DNA from: Phycisphaerales bacterium
GTDB lineage: Bacteria; Planctomycetota; Phycisphaerae; UBA1845
Reading direction: 5' to 3'
DNA: 33,912 bases
NCBI GenBank assembly: GCA_003597935.1
Contig: QZJT01000008.1
Coordinates: 1 to 33,912 of the forward strand
Made by a program: the position numbers and the translations under genes. This document shows positions 15,227-23,876 of the stretch, piece by piece; position 1 is the first letter of the stretch; each line of letters opens with the position of its first letter. Under the pieces are notes generated by a model, which saw nothing but the letters and a program-made list of their open reading frames with translations, made no database searches and was not told the DNA's origin.

Positions 15227-18200
15227 ATGAAGCGAGCGTTCCTGATCGGCCTGATCGTCCTGCTGCTGGGCGGCGCCGCCGTCGGCATCTGGTACCACAC
15301 GCCCGTCCGCACCGCCTATTTTACTGATGCGGATACGATCCGAGTGCCCGTGGCCGCGGCCGACCCGCGCGACGTGCTGTGGCAGCCGCCGAGCCGCCTC
15401 CACGTTGAACTCGATGGAGACGGTGATAGTTACGAACCCCGCCTCAGTTGGGACGGAACGTCGATCTATTTCGTCCGCGGCAAAGCGGGCGAGAACGCGG
15501 ATATTCTCGTGTCTCATCGCACCCCGCGCGGCTGGACCAGGCCGGAACCGGTCTCCGCGCTGAACAGCGACTATGACGATCTCGGCCCCGAACCCGGCGC
15601 CGACGATACGACGATCTACTTCTACAGCAACCGTCCGGGCGGGGCGGGGGGGTACGACCTGTGGATGTCCAGCCGGGGCGAGCGCGGCTGGATGCCGCCG
15701 GTCAATCTCGGCCCCAGGGTCAACTCGGAATTCAACGACTACGGCCCGGCGATCAGCCCCGCGGGCGACCGGCTCTACTTCGCATCGAACCGCCCACAGC
15801 CGCAGGACGTGGACGTCCCCGACCCGGACGCCTGGGTCGCCACGGTGCGCGAGGACCTTTATCGCCGGACATACGACCTTTATTCGGCGGCGATCACCGA
15901 AAGCGGGACGGGCGAGGCGATCGCGCTGACGATCCTCAACACACCCTTCAACGAAGGCGCCCCGGCCGCGACGCCGGTGGGCGATTTTCTTTATTTCGCG
16001 TCGGACCGCCCGGGGGGGGAAGGCGGGTTCGACCTGTTTCGCGCCCGCCGCGTGGGGGGTGAACTCCGCGAGCCGGCCAACCTGGGCCCGGCCGTCAACA
16101 CACCGGCCAACGAACTCGACCCCGGACTGGCCATGGGCGGGTTCGCGCTCTATTTCAGTTCCGACCGCCCGCCGCAGCGGGTGGATCCGGACCGGCCGAA
16201 CCCGTACGCCCTGTTTCAGACGGCGTCGCGCGAAGTCTTTCCTGACGTCGACGAGCGCCTGCGGGCGGCGATCGACTGGGCCGGCCTGTGGGCGACGTTC
16301 GGCCCGCACCTGCTGCTGGCGCTGCTGGCGCTGGCGTTGCTCCTGCTGCTCCTGCGGCTGCTCAGCGATGCGCGGCTGCGGAGGTTGAGCCTGCTGACCA
16401 AGTGCGTGCTGGCGTCGCTGGCGGCGCACGTGCTGCTCATGTTCCTGTTCGACTTCTGGGAGGTACGCTCGTCCCTGGCGGGGTTCTTCGGCAGGAGCGA
16501 CTCGGTGCAGGTGGCGCTGGCGCCCACGGGTGGGAGCCAGAGAATCGCAAGCCAGATCCGTGGCGCGCTGACGTCGTTTTCGGCGCCGTCGTTCGAGTCG
16601 GTCGAATTGAACCGGCTGCACGAGGCGATCGAGCTGCAAGCAACGGACGCAAGCGCCCGGCTGTCCGTCGATCGCGCCCCGCCCGTTCCGCTCGATCGCC
16701 TTGCTGAGATCGCCGCGGCCGACGCCCGGTCGCGGCTCGTGGACGTCCCCCCCCCGCAGACGCGGCCGCCGGACGAGTCGCTCCAGCCGGTCGCCGTCCA
16801 GGTGCCGGACGACGTCCACCTCGCCCGCGCCGAGGAGCCACCGCTGGACGCCGGCCGGCTGGTCACTGAGGCCCCGCTACCCGATCGCGCCGCCGCGCCC
16901 CGCGTGCAGGACGCCGCGCCGCCGGTGCAGACGGCCATGGTGCAGCCCGGTAGGGTGCTCAGCGCGCTGCCCGACCCGGCGCTGCTGCCGGACGTTGCGG
17001 CGCTGCCCGAGATCGCGCCGCAACTGCCCAGCGAAGTCCTGCCGTCGACGGCGCTGGCTTCCGCGGAATTGGAGGAGACTCCGTCGCTGGACGTGGCCGT
17101 GCCGCGCGACGAGGCGAAGATGGACCGCGACGCCGAAACCCCCGTGGCGATGAACGCTCCCGCGCCGCCGTCCGCTCGTGTCGATGTCGCAACCGGCTGG
17201 CGCACGGTGGAGTCGGCCCAGCCGCAGATACAGCAGATCACCCCGGCGCTGGAGGTACTTGCCGATCTCGGCGCAACGCTCGCTTCCCGGCCGGAGGACA
17301 ACGTCGCCGACGCGGATATCGTCGTAGCGGCCGGGGAAGCGCTCGTCCCCGGCGCGGCGGTGGACATGACGCCGGCTGAAACCGACATCGCGCTCTCTAC
17401 GATGGAGGAAAAGCGGGCGACCGCCACGGAGGAGGATGCCGAGCTGCGCGTCGCGCACGCCGCGCCGCCCAGCGCCCGATCCAACCTCGACGCCGACACA
17501 CGCGAGGCCCCCACACCCGCGGTGACGCGACACGACCCGTCACCCGCGCCGGTCACGCCCGCGCCGAAACTGACGACGCCCGATGACGTGACGCTCGCCG
17601 ACGCCAGCCCGGCCGCGCCGCGGATGCGGCGAAGCGTCCCCGGCGCCGAACAGACTGCACGGATCGACAGCCTTCAACTTGACGTCGAAGCTCGCATGGA
17701 TGAAGCGCCCAGGCCGGCCGTACTGAGCGAGACATCGCCCGCGATTGCGCCGGCCGAGCGATCGGCGGCACGGCGCACGCTCAGCGAAGAGTCACCAGCC
17801 CCGCTCGAACCCGAAATGACGGCCATCGAGCCGCAGACCCGAGTTGCCGATGCCGCCGCGCCCAAGCTCGCCGAGCTTTCGCCGCAGCCGATCCTGGAAA
17901 CCGCCGTGGCACTCTCGCTGCCGGCCATCTCCGACCGGTCGTTGCAGCTTGACACGCTGGAGCGGCTCGAAACCGATGTCGCCCCGCTGGAAGAATCGCG
18001 CCCGGCGGTTCACGAGGAAGAACGGGAAAGTACGCTCGCCGCCGCCCAGACCGACCTGGCCCGTGCCGCGCCGCTGCCCTTCGAGCCGACCCGAGTGGTT
18101 CCTTCGCCACCGGCGGATGCCATGTCGCCTGATCGTCTGGCGATGGCTATCGAGGCCCGCAGCCTGGCCTCCCGTACCGACCATCGCGACGTTGCGGCCG

Positions 18201-20041
18201 TGCCCAGCATCGTGCAGATGCTCGCGCCCGATCTGCCCACATCGGACCCGTCGGAAGCCCTGAAGCTGGATCTCGAGCTTCCCACCGAGATCGCCGACGT
18301 GCAGGACCCCTTCGAGCAGCGTCGTCCGGAACTCCGTGAGGATATCCTTGAGCAGATGGGCGGCAGCGACGAGACGGAAGAGGCCGTCCGCCTGGCGCTG
18401 CAGTGGCTCGCGCGGCACCAGAGCCTCGACGGACACTGGGACGGTGAACTCTTCGACGAGCGCTGCGGCCAGTGCGGCGGCCAGACGAACGTCACCGCCG
18501 ACATCGCGCTGACCGGTCTGTCGCTGCTGGCGTTCATGGGCTCCGACTACACCCACGCCCGCGACGGCGAATATCGCGACGTGGTGCGGGCCGGCATCGA
18601 CTGGTTGATCCATCAGCAGCGCGACAGCGGCGATCTGCGCGGCCAGGAGTCGATGTACAGCCACGCCATCGCGACGATCGCCCTCGCTGAGAGCTACGCC
18701 ATGACCGGCGACCCGCGCCTGCCCGTCCACGTCGCCAAAGCGGTCGACTTCATCGACGAGGCCCGCGACCCCAAAGGGGGGGGCTGGCGATACGACCCCG
18801 GCCAGCGCGGCGACACGTCGGTGACCGGCTGGCAGGTGATGGCGATCAAGAGCGCTCAGATCGCCGGCATCGAGCCGCCCGTCACTTCGCTGAACGCCGC
18901 CCGCGAGTGGATGGCCAAAGTCAGCCGCCCCAACCGGCCGGGCCTCTACTCCTACCAGCCGGGCGAGAAACCCACGCCTTCCATGACCGCCGAGGGCATG
19001 TTCATCCAGCAGCTCCTGGGCCATCAGCGCAGCGAGCCGCTCATGCAGGAATCGGCAGCGTTCCTGCTGGACAACCTGCCCGACTGGGACTCCCAGCCTA
19101 ACACCTACTACTGGTACTACGCCACGCTGGCGATGTTCCACCACGGCGGCGACGAGTGGAGACGCTGGAACGAGGCGATATCGCGGGAACTCGTGGACCA
19201 CCAGATTCGCACCGGCGCCAGGGCTGGCAGTTGGGAACCGGTGGGCGAATGGGCCGATCGCGGCGGCCGCGTCTATCAGACCGCGCTCTGTACGCTCATG
19301 CTGGAGGTCTACTACCGGTACCTGCCCTTCTACCGTCTGGAGGAACTCATCGCGCCCGAGGACACGGTCGGCACGATCCGCGGGCGCATCGTGGATGCCG
19401 AGTCCGGCCGGCCGCTGGTCGGCGCGGAGGTGCGTCTGGACCTGCCCGATCGGCCGACGGTCACGGCCAGAACGGACCGCCAGGGAGACTACGTGATGTT
19501 CGCCCCGCGCACGCCGGACTTCTTCGCCGTCTCGGCCGTGAAGGACGGCTTCGTGCCCAAGTCGGCCAACGTCCCGGCGGCGCAGCTCGAAGGTACCACG
19601 TTGACGCTCGACTTCGCCCTCGCGCCGCGCTCCGAGAACGTGGTGGCGGTCGAAGAGGAGCCGGAGCTGCACCACCTCGGCAACAACCGCTTCGAGGGGC
19701 GGATCAACAGCCAGTTCCAGAAAAGGGCCGAAGGCAGCGAATACGCCGGCGCGTTCGAGTTGTCGCGCACGCAGACGCCGCCGCAGATCAAGCGGGCCGA
19801 AGTCCGGATGCTGGTCAAGGGCGTGCAATGCCCGACTCAGATCCGCATCAACGGCGAGCTTCTCGAACAGCGCATCGACGGTGCCCCGCAGGACGGCAGC
19901 TTCGGCGAGTTCCGCGCGGCGTTCGACCCGCACCTGCTCAGGCGGGGCGCGAATATGATTTCCGTCCGCACCATCTCCTGCCGCGGCGACTTGGACGACA
20001 TGGAGTTCGTCAACGTCCAGTTGTGGCTGGAGCGGGACTGA
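15227..20041 (+). CDS. Giant membrane protein: PD40 + disordered + prenyltransferase-like + CarboxypepD-reg domains
   Basis: A 1604-residue protein. It starts with an uncleaved signal anchor (RAFLIGLIVLLLGGAAVGIWY). Residues ~60-330 hold several PD40/WD40-like beta-propeller units of the OmpA/TolB-associated type (SWDGTSIYFV, ISPAGDRLYFASNRP, TPVGDFLYFASDRPGG). Two hydrophobic segments at ~353-411 (LLLALLALALLLLLLRLL and VLASLAAHVLLMFLFDFW) follow. About 600 residues of Ala/Pro/Glu-rich disorder then reach a prenyltransferase/squalene-cyclase-like alpha-alpha toroid from ~1050 (EEAVRLALQWLARHQSLDGHW, GGGWRYDPGQ, SVTGWQVMAIKSA). A carboxypeptidase-regulatory-like domain begins at ~1381 (IRGRIVDAESGRPLVGAEV), and a beta-rich C-terminus ends it. 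SD GGGAGG is six bases before the ATG. Being behind an ExbB/ExbD pair and having a TonB-like anchor-plus-disorder layout, it may transduce the motor's force (inference). No substrate can be named. Confidence 0.87.
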   Translation: MKRAFLIGLIVLLLGGAAVGIWYHTPVRTAYFTDADTIRVPVAAADPRDVLWQPPSRLHVELDGDGDSYEPRLSWDGTSIYFVRGKAGENADILVSHRTPRGWTRPEPVSALNSDYDDLGPEPGADDTTIYFYSNRPGGAGGYDLWMSSRGERGWMPPVNLGPRVNSEFNDYGPAISPAGDRLYFASNRPQPQDVDVPDPDAWVATVREDLYRRTYDLYSAAITESGTGEAIALTILNTPFNEGAPAATPVGDFLYFASDRPGGEGGFDLFRARRVGGELREPANLGPAVNTPANELDPGLAMGGFALYFSSDRPPQRVDPDRPNPYALFQTASREVFPDVDERLRAAIDWAGLWATFGPHLLLALLALALLLLLLRLLSDARLRRLSLLTKCVLASLAAHVLLMFLFDFWEVRSSLAGFFGRSDSVQVALAPTGGSQRIASQIRGALTSFSAPSFESVELNRLHEAIELQATDASARLSVDRAPPVPLDRLAEIAAADARSRLVDVPPPQTRPPDESLQPVAVQVPDDVHLARAEEPPLDAGRLVTEAPLPDRAAAPRVQDAAPPVQTAMVQPGRVLSALPDPALLPDVAALPEIAPQLPSEVLPSTALASAELEETPSLDVAVPRDEAKMDRDAETPVAMNAPAPPSARVDVATGWRTVESAQPQIQQITPALEVLADLGATLASRPEDNVADADIVVAAGEALVPGAAVDMTPAETDIALSTMEEKRATATEEDAELRVAHAAPPSARSNLDADTREAPTPAVTRHDPSPAPVTPAPKLTTPDDVTLADASPAAPRMRRSVPGAEQTARIDSLQLDVEARMDEAPRPAVLSETSPAIAPAERSAARRTLSEESPAPLEPEMTAIEPQTRVADAAAPKLAELSPQPILETAVALSLPAISDRSLQLDTLERLETDVAPLEESRPAVHEEERESTLAAAQTDLARAAPLPFEPTRVVPSPPADAMSPDRLAMAIEARSLASRTDHRDVAAVPSIVQMLAPDLPTSDPSEALKLDLELPTEIADVQDPFEQRRPELREDILEQMGGSDETEEAVRLALQWLARHQSLDGHWDGELFDERCGQCGGQTNVTADIALTGLSLLAFMGSDYTHARDGEYRDVVRAGIDWLIHQQRDSGDLRGQESMYSHAIATIALAESYAMTGDPRLPVHVAKAVDFIDEARDPKGGGWRYDPGQRGDTSVTGWQVMAIKSAQIAGIEPPVTSLNAAREWMAKVSRPNRPGLYSYQPGEKPTPSMTAEGMFIQQLLGHQRSEPLMQESAAFLLDNLPDWDSQPNTYYWYYATLAMFHHGGDEWRRWNEAISRELVDHQIRTGARAGSWEPVGEWADRGGRVYQTALCTLMLEVYYRYLPFYRLEELIAPEDTVGTIRGRIVDAESGRPLVGAEVRLDLPDRPTVTARTDRQGDYVMFAPRTPDFFAVSAVKDGFVPKSANVPAAQLEGTTLTLDFALAPRSENVVAVEEEPELHHLGNNRFEGRINSQFQKRAEGSEYAGAFELSRTQTPPQIKRAEVRMLVKGVQCPTQIRINGELLEQRIDGAPQDGSFGEFRAAFDPHLLRRGANMISVRTISCRGDLDDMEFVNVQLWLERD

Positions 20042-20061
20042 GGCGCCGCTTGCCGGCCGGG

Positions 20062-20868
20062 CTACTGTCCGGCGTTCGACTCCAGCCAGGTGATGCCGCG
20101 GCGGATGCGGCCCCACACGTCTCCGTGCCAGCCGTGGCCGCCTTCGTAGGTCGAGAACTCGACCTTGGCGCCGCCGGCCTTCAGTTTGTCACGGGCCTGC
20201 TCCGCCATGCTGAACGGGCAGACCTTGTCCTGCGGCGAGTGCTCGATGAAGTAGGCGTGCCCCTTGGCCAGCTTGAGGTCCGGCAGCGAGGCCGGCTTGA
20301 ACACCGACATGGCGATGTACGACCCGCGCACCGGCGAGTCCTGCTGCAACGAGATGGCGTACGCGGCCGGCCCCGACGACGACCAGGACAGCGTGAAGAC
20401 GCGCCGCGAGTCGATCTTGTGCTCTTTCCCGACGTTTTCGATCACGGCCGCGACGAAATCCTCCGTCGCGAACTTTTGCCCCGGCACTTTGCTCTTGCGC
20501 GTCGGCCAGACGATGCGCTGCCCGGGGGCCCACTTGAAGGCGACCGGCTGGGCGACCACGTAGCCGTCCGGCAGGCCGAACTTGAGGATGCGCTTGACGA
20601 AGTGCTGAAACTCGTCCGAGCCGTCCCCCCCCGGCAGGACGACCACCAGTCCAAACCCTTCGGCCGGGGCCTCCGCGGCGTCAGCGCCCGGCTTGGGGCC
20701 GATCAACAGATACCGCTTATGGTCGTCGCCGCCGACGGTCTTGTCCTTCAATGGAACGTCGGCGACGTCATCCTGGGCAAAGGCCGGCAGGACCGATGGG
20801 TAGATTGCCGAGCATGCGAGCAAGGACAGGACAACCCGTGCCGATGAGTGCGTGCCTGGTGCGTTCAT
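20062..20868 (-). CDS. Secreted alpha/beta-hydrolase (esterase-like)
   Basis: A 268-residue protein with an N-terminal signal-peptide-like stretch (ARVVLSLLACSAIYPSVLPAFAQ). The hydrolase core includes the oxyanion-type strand GLVVVLPGGDG, the nucleophile segment FTLSWSSSGPAAYA (a degenerate G-x-S-x-G elbow with the first glycine replaced), an acid candidate in EHSPQDKVCPFS and the His in YEGGHGWHGD. This fits the LpqC/feruloyl-esterase-like dienelactone hydrolase group; the substrate is unknown. No strong Shine-Dalgarno is seen before the ATG at 20868. It converges on the giant envelope gene with only 20 bp between stops and no clear terminator. Confidence 0.8.
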   Translation of the reverse strand: MNAPGTHSSARVVLSLLACSAIYPSVLPAFAQDDVADVPLKDKTVGGDDHKRYLLIGPKPGADAAEAPAEGFGLVVVLPGGDGSDEFQHFVKRILKFGLPDGYVVAQPVAFKWAPGQRIVWPTRKSKVPGQKFATEDFVAAVIENVGKEHKIDSRRVFTLSWSSSGPAAYAISLQQDSPVRGSYIAMSVFKPASLPDLKLAKGHAYFIEHSPQDKVCPFSMAEQARDKLKAGGAKVEFSTYEGGHGWHGDVWGRIRRGITWLESNAGQ

Positions 20869-21033
20869 GCCGCTATTCTGGGCAGGTGGACGGGTCGGTC
20901 AACCCGAGCGACGGTCCATCACGGAAGGAGATGGCCACCCGGGCGCGAGCGAAGCCGGGCAATCGCGGCGCAGCGTCGCCGCGCCGTCTCGGCTGCAGCG
21001 CCACAGGTCGACTCGTGTCGCCCCACGGGTTCG

Positions 21034-21267
21034 TCAGCGCTTCGACCTGCGCTTCCGCCCATTTCCCAATTCCACGCTGAGGACCAGCAGATGGTCGAAG
21101 AACTCGGACCGGTCGTCGTCATGGAAGACGTGCGCCAGCCGGTCGCTGGGGCTGAAGTTCATGAACTCCGGGCTGACGACGCGCACGCGTCGCCCGTCAG
21201 CCAGGTGGAGCGTAAACGGCCTGAACGGACGAGCCTGGTGCAACTCCCGGACCTTCTCGGTCGTCAT
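21034..21267 (-). CDS. Small conserved-looking protein of unknown function
   Basis: A 77-residue protein with MTTEKVRELHQARPFRPFTLHLADGRRV at its start, a pattern I associate with small uncharacterised planctomycete proteins; no function is known to me. The N-terminal half looks like a small beta-rich domain and the tail is basic (RKRRSKR). A good SD, GGAGG, lies seven bases before the ATG at 21267. It sits 57 bp downstream of the Uma2-type gene on the same strand, so the two may be co-transcribed. The 165 bp between this gene and the hydrolase start show no feature. Confidence 0.75.
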   Translation of the reverse strand: MTTEKVRELHQARPFRPFTLHLADGRRVRVVSPEFMNFSPSDRLAHVFHDDDRSEFFDHLLVLSVELGNGRKRRSKR

Positions 21268-21324
21268 GGTACGTCCTCCGCCGGGTATTCTCTCAGCGTG
21301 CGAAGGAAAAAGAAACCGCTGGCA

Positions 21325-21888
21325 TCAATCCTGATCGCCGAAAAACTCCGCGACCCGGCAGGAGAACCCCGGCAGCACGGCCTCGTCGGTGACGGTCTCG
21401 TTCTCTGCATACGCCCGCGGCGGGTCCTCCGGGCTGAAGACGTGCAGCGTGCGATGCCGAGGATCGATGATCCACGTCCGGTCGGCGCGGATGCGAAGGT
21501 ACTCGCCGACTTTCTCCGCCATCTTCTTCCAGCCCTGGCCCTTACCGAGGACCTCGACGGCCAGGTTGGGAGGAACCTCCACGAACGATTCCGGCTCCTG
21601 CCCGCGCGGAACGCGCTCGAAGCTGAAATAGGCGACGTCGACGCCGCGGACGGTGTCGGGGTCGCGGCTGGTCACCAACCCCGCCTCGTTGATCAGGACG
21701 CGCCCTGTCCGTTTCGTTCGCGCCCAGTCACCCAGCAGGAAGGCGACCTTGAAACAGGTCGAACTGTGCCGCCATTCGCCGGCGGTCAAACGGACCACCT
21801 CCCCACGCTCCAGTTCGCAGGAATCGACGTCCGCGAACTGCCGTTCGAACTCCTCGGCCGTCAATCGTGTCGTGGTCGCGGTCGCCAT
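21325..21888 (-). CDS. Uma2-family (DUF820) PD-(D/E)XK endonuclease-like protein
   Basis: A 187-residue protein with the Uma2 layout: N-terminal LTAEEFERQF followed by CELERGEVV, a central SRDPDTVRGVDVAYF strand carrying the acidic residues, and PPNLAVEVLGKGQGWKKMAEKVGEYLRIRADRTWIIDP, which holds the E-x-K-like active site and the YL-x-G/W-x-IDP pattern of the family. Uma2 proteins are expanded in cyanobacteria and planctomycetes and are associated with mobile DNA or defence; their biological role is unclear. The SD GAAGG overlaps the end of the inverted-repeat element at 21899-22038, so that element forms the leader of this gene. Confidence 0.85.
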   Translation of the reverse strand: MATATTTRLTAEEFERQFADVDSCELERGEVVRLTAGEWRHSSTCFKVAFLLGDWARTKRTGRVLINEAGLVTSRDPDTVRGVDVAYFSFERVPRGQEPESFVEVPPNLAVEVLGKGQGWKKMAEKVGEYLRIRADRTWIIDPRHRTLHVFSPEDPPRAYAENETVTDEAVLPGFSCRVAEFFGDQD

Positions 21889-21898
21889 CGGTCGTCAC

Positions 21899-22038
21899 CT
21901 TCGTACGTGTTTAGCGTGAGAATCATCGTTCGCGAGCTGCCAAGCGGTTTTTCATCCAGCGGCGCATCGATCTGCACGGCGTGTATCTCCAAGGACCCGT
22001 ACGATTTGGTGGTTTCGTACGCTAAACACGTACCGAAG
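21899..22038. repeat. 140-bp inverted-repeat element upstream of the Uma2-type gene
   Basis: The left arm CTTCGTACGTGTTTAGCGT (21899-21917) and the right arm, whose complement reads CTTCGGTACGTGTTTAGCGT (22019-22038), match over 19 positions with one inserted base. The ~101 bp between them show no gene. CGTACG also recurs inside. It could be a miniature inverted-repeat transposable element or a long hairpin leader. No clear target-site duplication is visible. Confidence 0.65.
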
Positions 22039-22220
22039 TCGGCGGCAAGCCACCCCTCCATCCGCTGCAAGTGTCACGTACGCACCCGAGAACGTGCCGT
22101 GACGCGCCCTTGTGCCTCGAAGTTCACCCCTTCGGCGAGCGCAGCGCGGATATCGTATGTTTTGTTCTGGCGTACAGGGCCGGCCACAGCGGTCCGGTAT
22201 TCCTGCACCTGGACCGCAGC

Positions 22221-23522
22221 ATGAACCCACTCGGGACGCGCCCACACCTGGCGGTGTCCGTCGCCCGCGAAGTCCGTCGGCGGTTCACCGCCGCGGCGCT
22301 GGGGATGGTATTGCTCTTCAGCGGCGGCCTGGCCGTCGGGCTGCGCACGTTCGAGCGCTGGCGCACCGCGGCCGCGGCCCAGTCGTGCTTCGTCCTCCTC
22401 GATACCCGCCGTGAGCTGCCCGCGGAACAGGCGCTGGCGAAGCTCTGTGCCACCCGCCCGGACGTCATTGCGGCCGCACTGACCGGCGCCGACGGAACCG
22501 TCCGCGCCCAGTGGCCGCCGGACGCCCGTTTCGGCGCCGGCGTCAACGTCGGCCACAGCGAGGGGAGCACGCTCCTCGACGTCGGCGGCGCGCAGACGTC
22601 GGCGTGGTTCAGCGCCCGGCCGCGCGAAACGGGCGGCGCCTGCTGGGTCGTCTGGTTGGAACCGTGGCCCTGGTGGCAGCCGTGGGCGGCGGGCAGCGTC
22701 GCCATGACCGCGCTGATCGTCGCGTTCCAGCGCCGGCAGGCCCACCGCCTGTGTGCGTGGATCGAGCACGGCATCACCGCCCCGCTGAAGCGGATGGCGC
22801 TGCCCGAAGCATCCACGGGGCTGGAGTCCGGACCGGTATTATCCGCGTCGACACCTTGGGATGAGATCAACGCCGTCGGCGACCGGCTCGATGCCCTCCG
22901 CCAGGAGGTGGAGAAGGCGCGGCGGCGGATCCGCTTCCTCGAGCGCCGCGGCCAGGACCAGCTCATCGCCAGCCGCAAGCACTACGAGCGGCGCCTGCGC
23001 CGCACCAAGGCCGAAGCCCTGATCGATCCGCTCACGCGGCTCTACAACCGCCGCTTCCTGAAGGAAGAACTCGACGGCATCTTCCAGCAGCAGCGGGACG
23101 CCCGCGAGGAGCTGGCCATCGTCATGATCGACCTGGACAACTTCAAGGGCCTTAACGACACCCGCGGCCACCTGGCCGGCGACACCATGCTCCGCTTCGC
23201 CGCGGACCTCATCCGCGGCTCGATCCGCAAGAGCGACTACGCCATCCGCTACGGCGGCGATGAGTTCGTGCTCATCATGCCCGGCACGGGCCGCACGCAG
23301 GCGGGGGCGGTCGTTCAACGGATCGTGTCGCTGTTCGCCCAGTATGCCCGCCGCGACGCCGACGACGGCGCCGTCAGCATGAGCGCCGGCATCGCCACCC
23401 TGACCTGCGAACGGGCCGAAAGCGGCAGCGAATTGATGTGCAAGGCGGACGCCGCCCTCTACCGCGCCAAGGGTTCGGGCAAGAACACGGTCGTGCTCTC
23501 CGGCGGCTGGGCCGTGACGTAG
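22221..23522 (+). CDS. Membrane-bound diguanylate cyclase (GGDEF)
   Basis: A 433-residue inner-membrane enzyme that makes cyclic di-GMP from two GTP. Helix 1 (FTAAALGMVLLFSGGLAVGL) and helix 2 (WAAGSVAMTALIVAF) flank a ~130-residue periplasmic sensing region without a recognised fold. A cytoplasmic linker with coiled coil (DALRQEVEKARRRIRFLE) leads to the catalytic domain with DPLTRLYNRR, DLDNFKGLND and an intact GGDEF at residues 345-349. An RKSD inhibitory I-site lies five residues upstream (336-339), so product inhibition is likely. ATG 22221 is chosen because it precedes the first helix; the open frame extends to 22071, where residues look non-coding. The 182-bp stretch to the inverted-repeat element shows nothing else. 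Confidence 0.9.
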   Translation: MNPLGTRPHLAVSVAREVRRRFTAAALGMVLLFSGGLAVGLRTFERWRTAAAAQSCFVLLDTRRELPAEQALAKLCATRPDVIAAALTGADGTVRAQWPPDARFGAGVNVGHSEGSTLLDVGGAQTSAWFSARPRETGGACWVVWLEPWPWWQPWAAGSVAMTALIVAFQRRQAHRLCAWIEHGITAPLKRMALPEASTGLESGPVLSASTPWDEINAVGDRLDALRQEVEKARRRIRFLERRGQDQLIASRKHYERRLRRTKAEALIDPLTRLYNRRFLKEELDGIFQQQRDAREELAIVMIDLDNFKGLNDTRGHLAGDTMLRFAADLIRGSIRKSDYAIRYGGDEFVLIMPGTGRTQAGAVVQRIVSLFAQYARRDADDGAVSMSAGIATLTCERAESGSELMCKADAALYRAKGSGKNTVVLSGGWAVT

Positions 23523-23549
23523 GTCGCGCCCGCCGGGTTCGTCGAGGGC

Positions 23550-23816
23550 GTGAACCACCGGCACAACGGTCAACTGACGGCCTATCATACAAGCGTTCGA
23601 GGTGAAGGAATCGAACTGGATGACGACGTCCGTCTGCCCGAGGGTGCGCCCGTCGCCGTCACGGTGGTCGACGACGGCGCCGGGCGCGACAACGACGGCG
23701 ACCGAGCCGCATCCCTTCGCGAGATGCTCAAGCGGCGCGCCGGGACGGCCGAAGGGCTGCCACCGGATGCGGCGAAGAACATCGATCATTATCTGTACGG
23801 CTTGCCAGTGAAATGA
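23550..23816 (+). CDS. Antitoxin-like small protein (DUF104/AbrB-like), toxin absent
   Basis: An 88-residue acidic protein. Residues ~16-40 (VRGEGIELDDDVRLPEGAPV) resemble the AbrB-like or DUF104 beta domain of VapB-type antitoxins, and the end (LPPDAAKNIDHYLYGLPVK) resembles the C-termini of antitoxin-like proteins usually followed by a PIN-domain toxin. Here no toxin follows: the next gene, 60 bp on, is on the opposite strand. The start is uncertain: GTG 23550 has a GAGGG too close to it, and a CTG at 23574 (reading LTAYH) would fit the family's usual N-terminus. Orphan antitoxin status is inferred from context. Confidence 0.65.
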   Translation: MNHRHNGQLTAYHTSVRGEGIELDDDVRLPEGAPVAVTVVDDGAGRDNDGDRAASLREMLKRRAGTAEGLPPDAAKNIDHYLYGLPVK

Positions 23817-23876
23817 GCGACGCGTTCGCGGACGCCGACAACTTCATGCTCTGTCCTGCTATCCCATGAACGGACA

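Noticed and set aside
17792-20116. A 774-residue minus-strand open frame under the giant envelope protein
   Set aside because: No domain signatures; the plus strand encodes recognisable toroid and carboxypeptidase-regulatory domains in this interval.
21861-22070. A 69-residue minus-strand open frame reading through the inverted-repeat element
   Set aside because: It overlaps the Uma2 start in another frame and mainly translates the repeat arms; no SD or family pattern.
22071-22220. An upstream extension of the diguanylate cyclase
   Set aside because: Residues 1-50 look non-coding; ATG 22221 places the first membrane helix at the expected position.
20848-22224. A 458-residue plus-strand open frame
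   Set aside because: Antisense to the 77-residue and Uma2-type genes, both of which have family patterns and SD sites.
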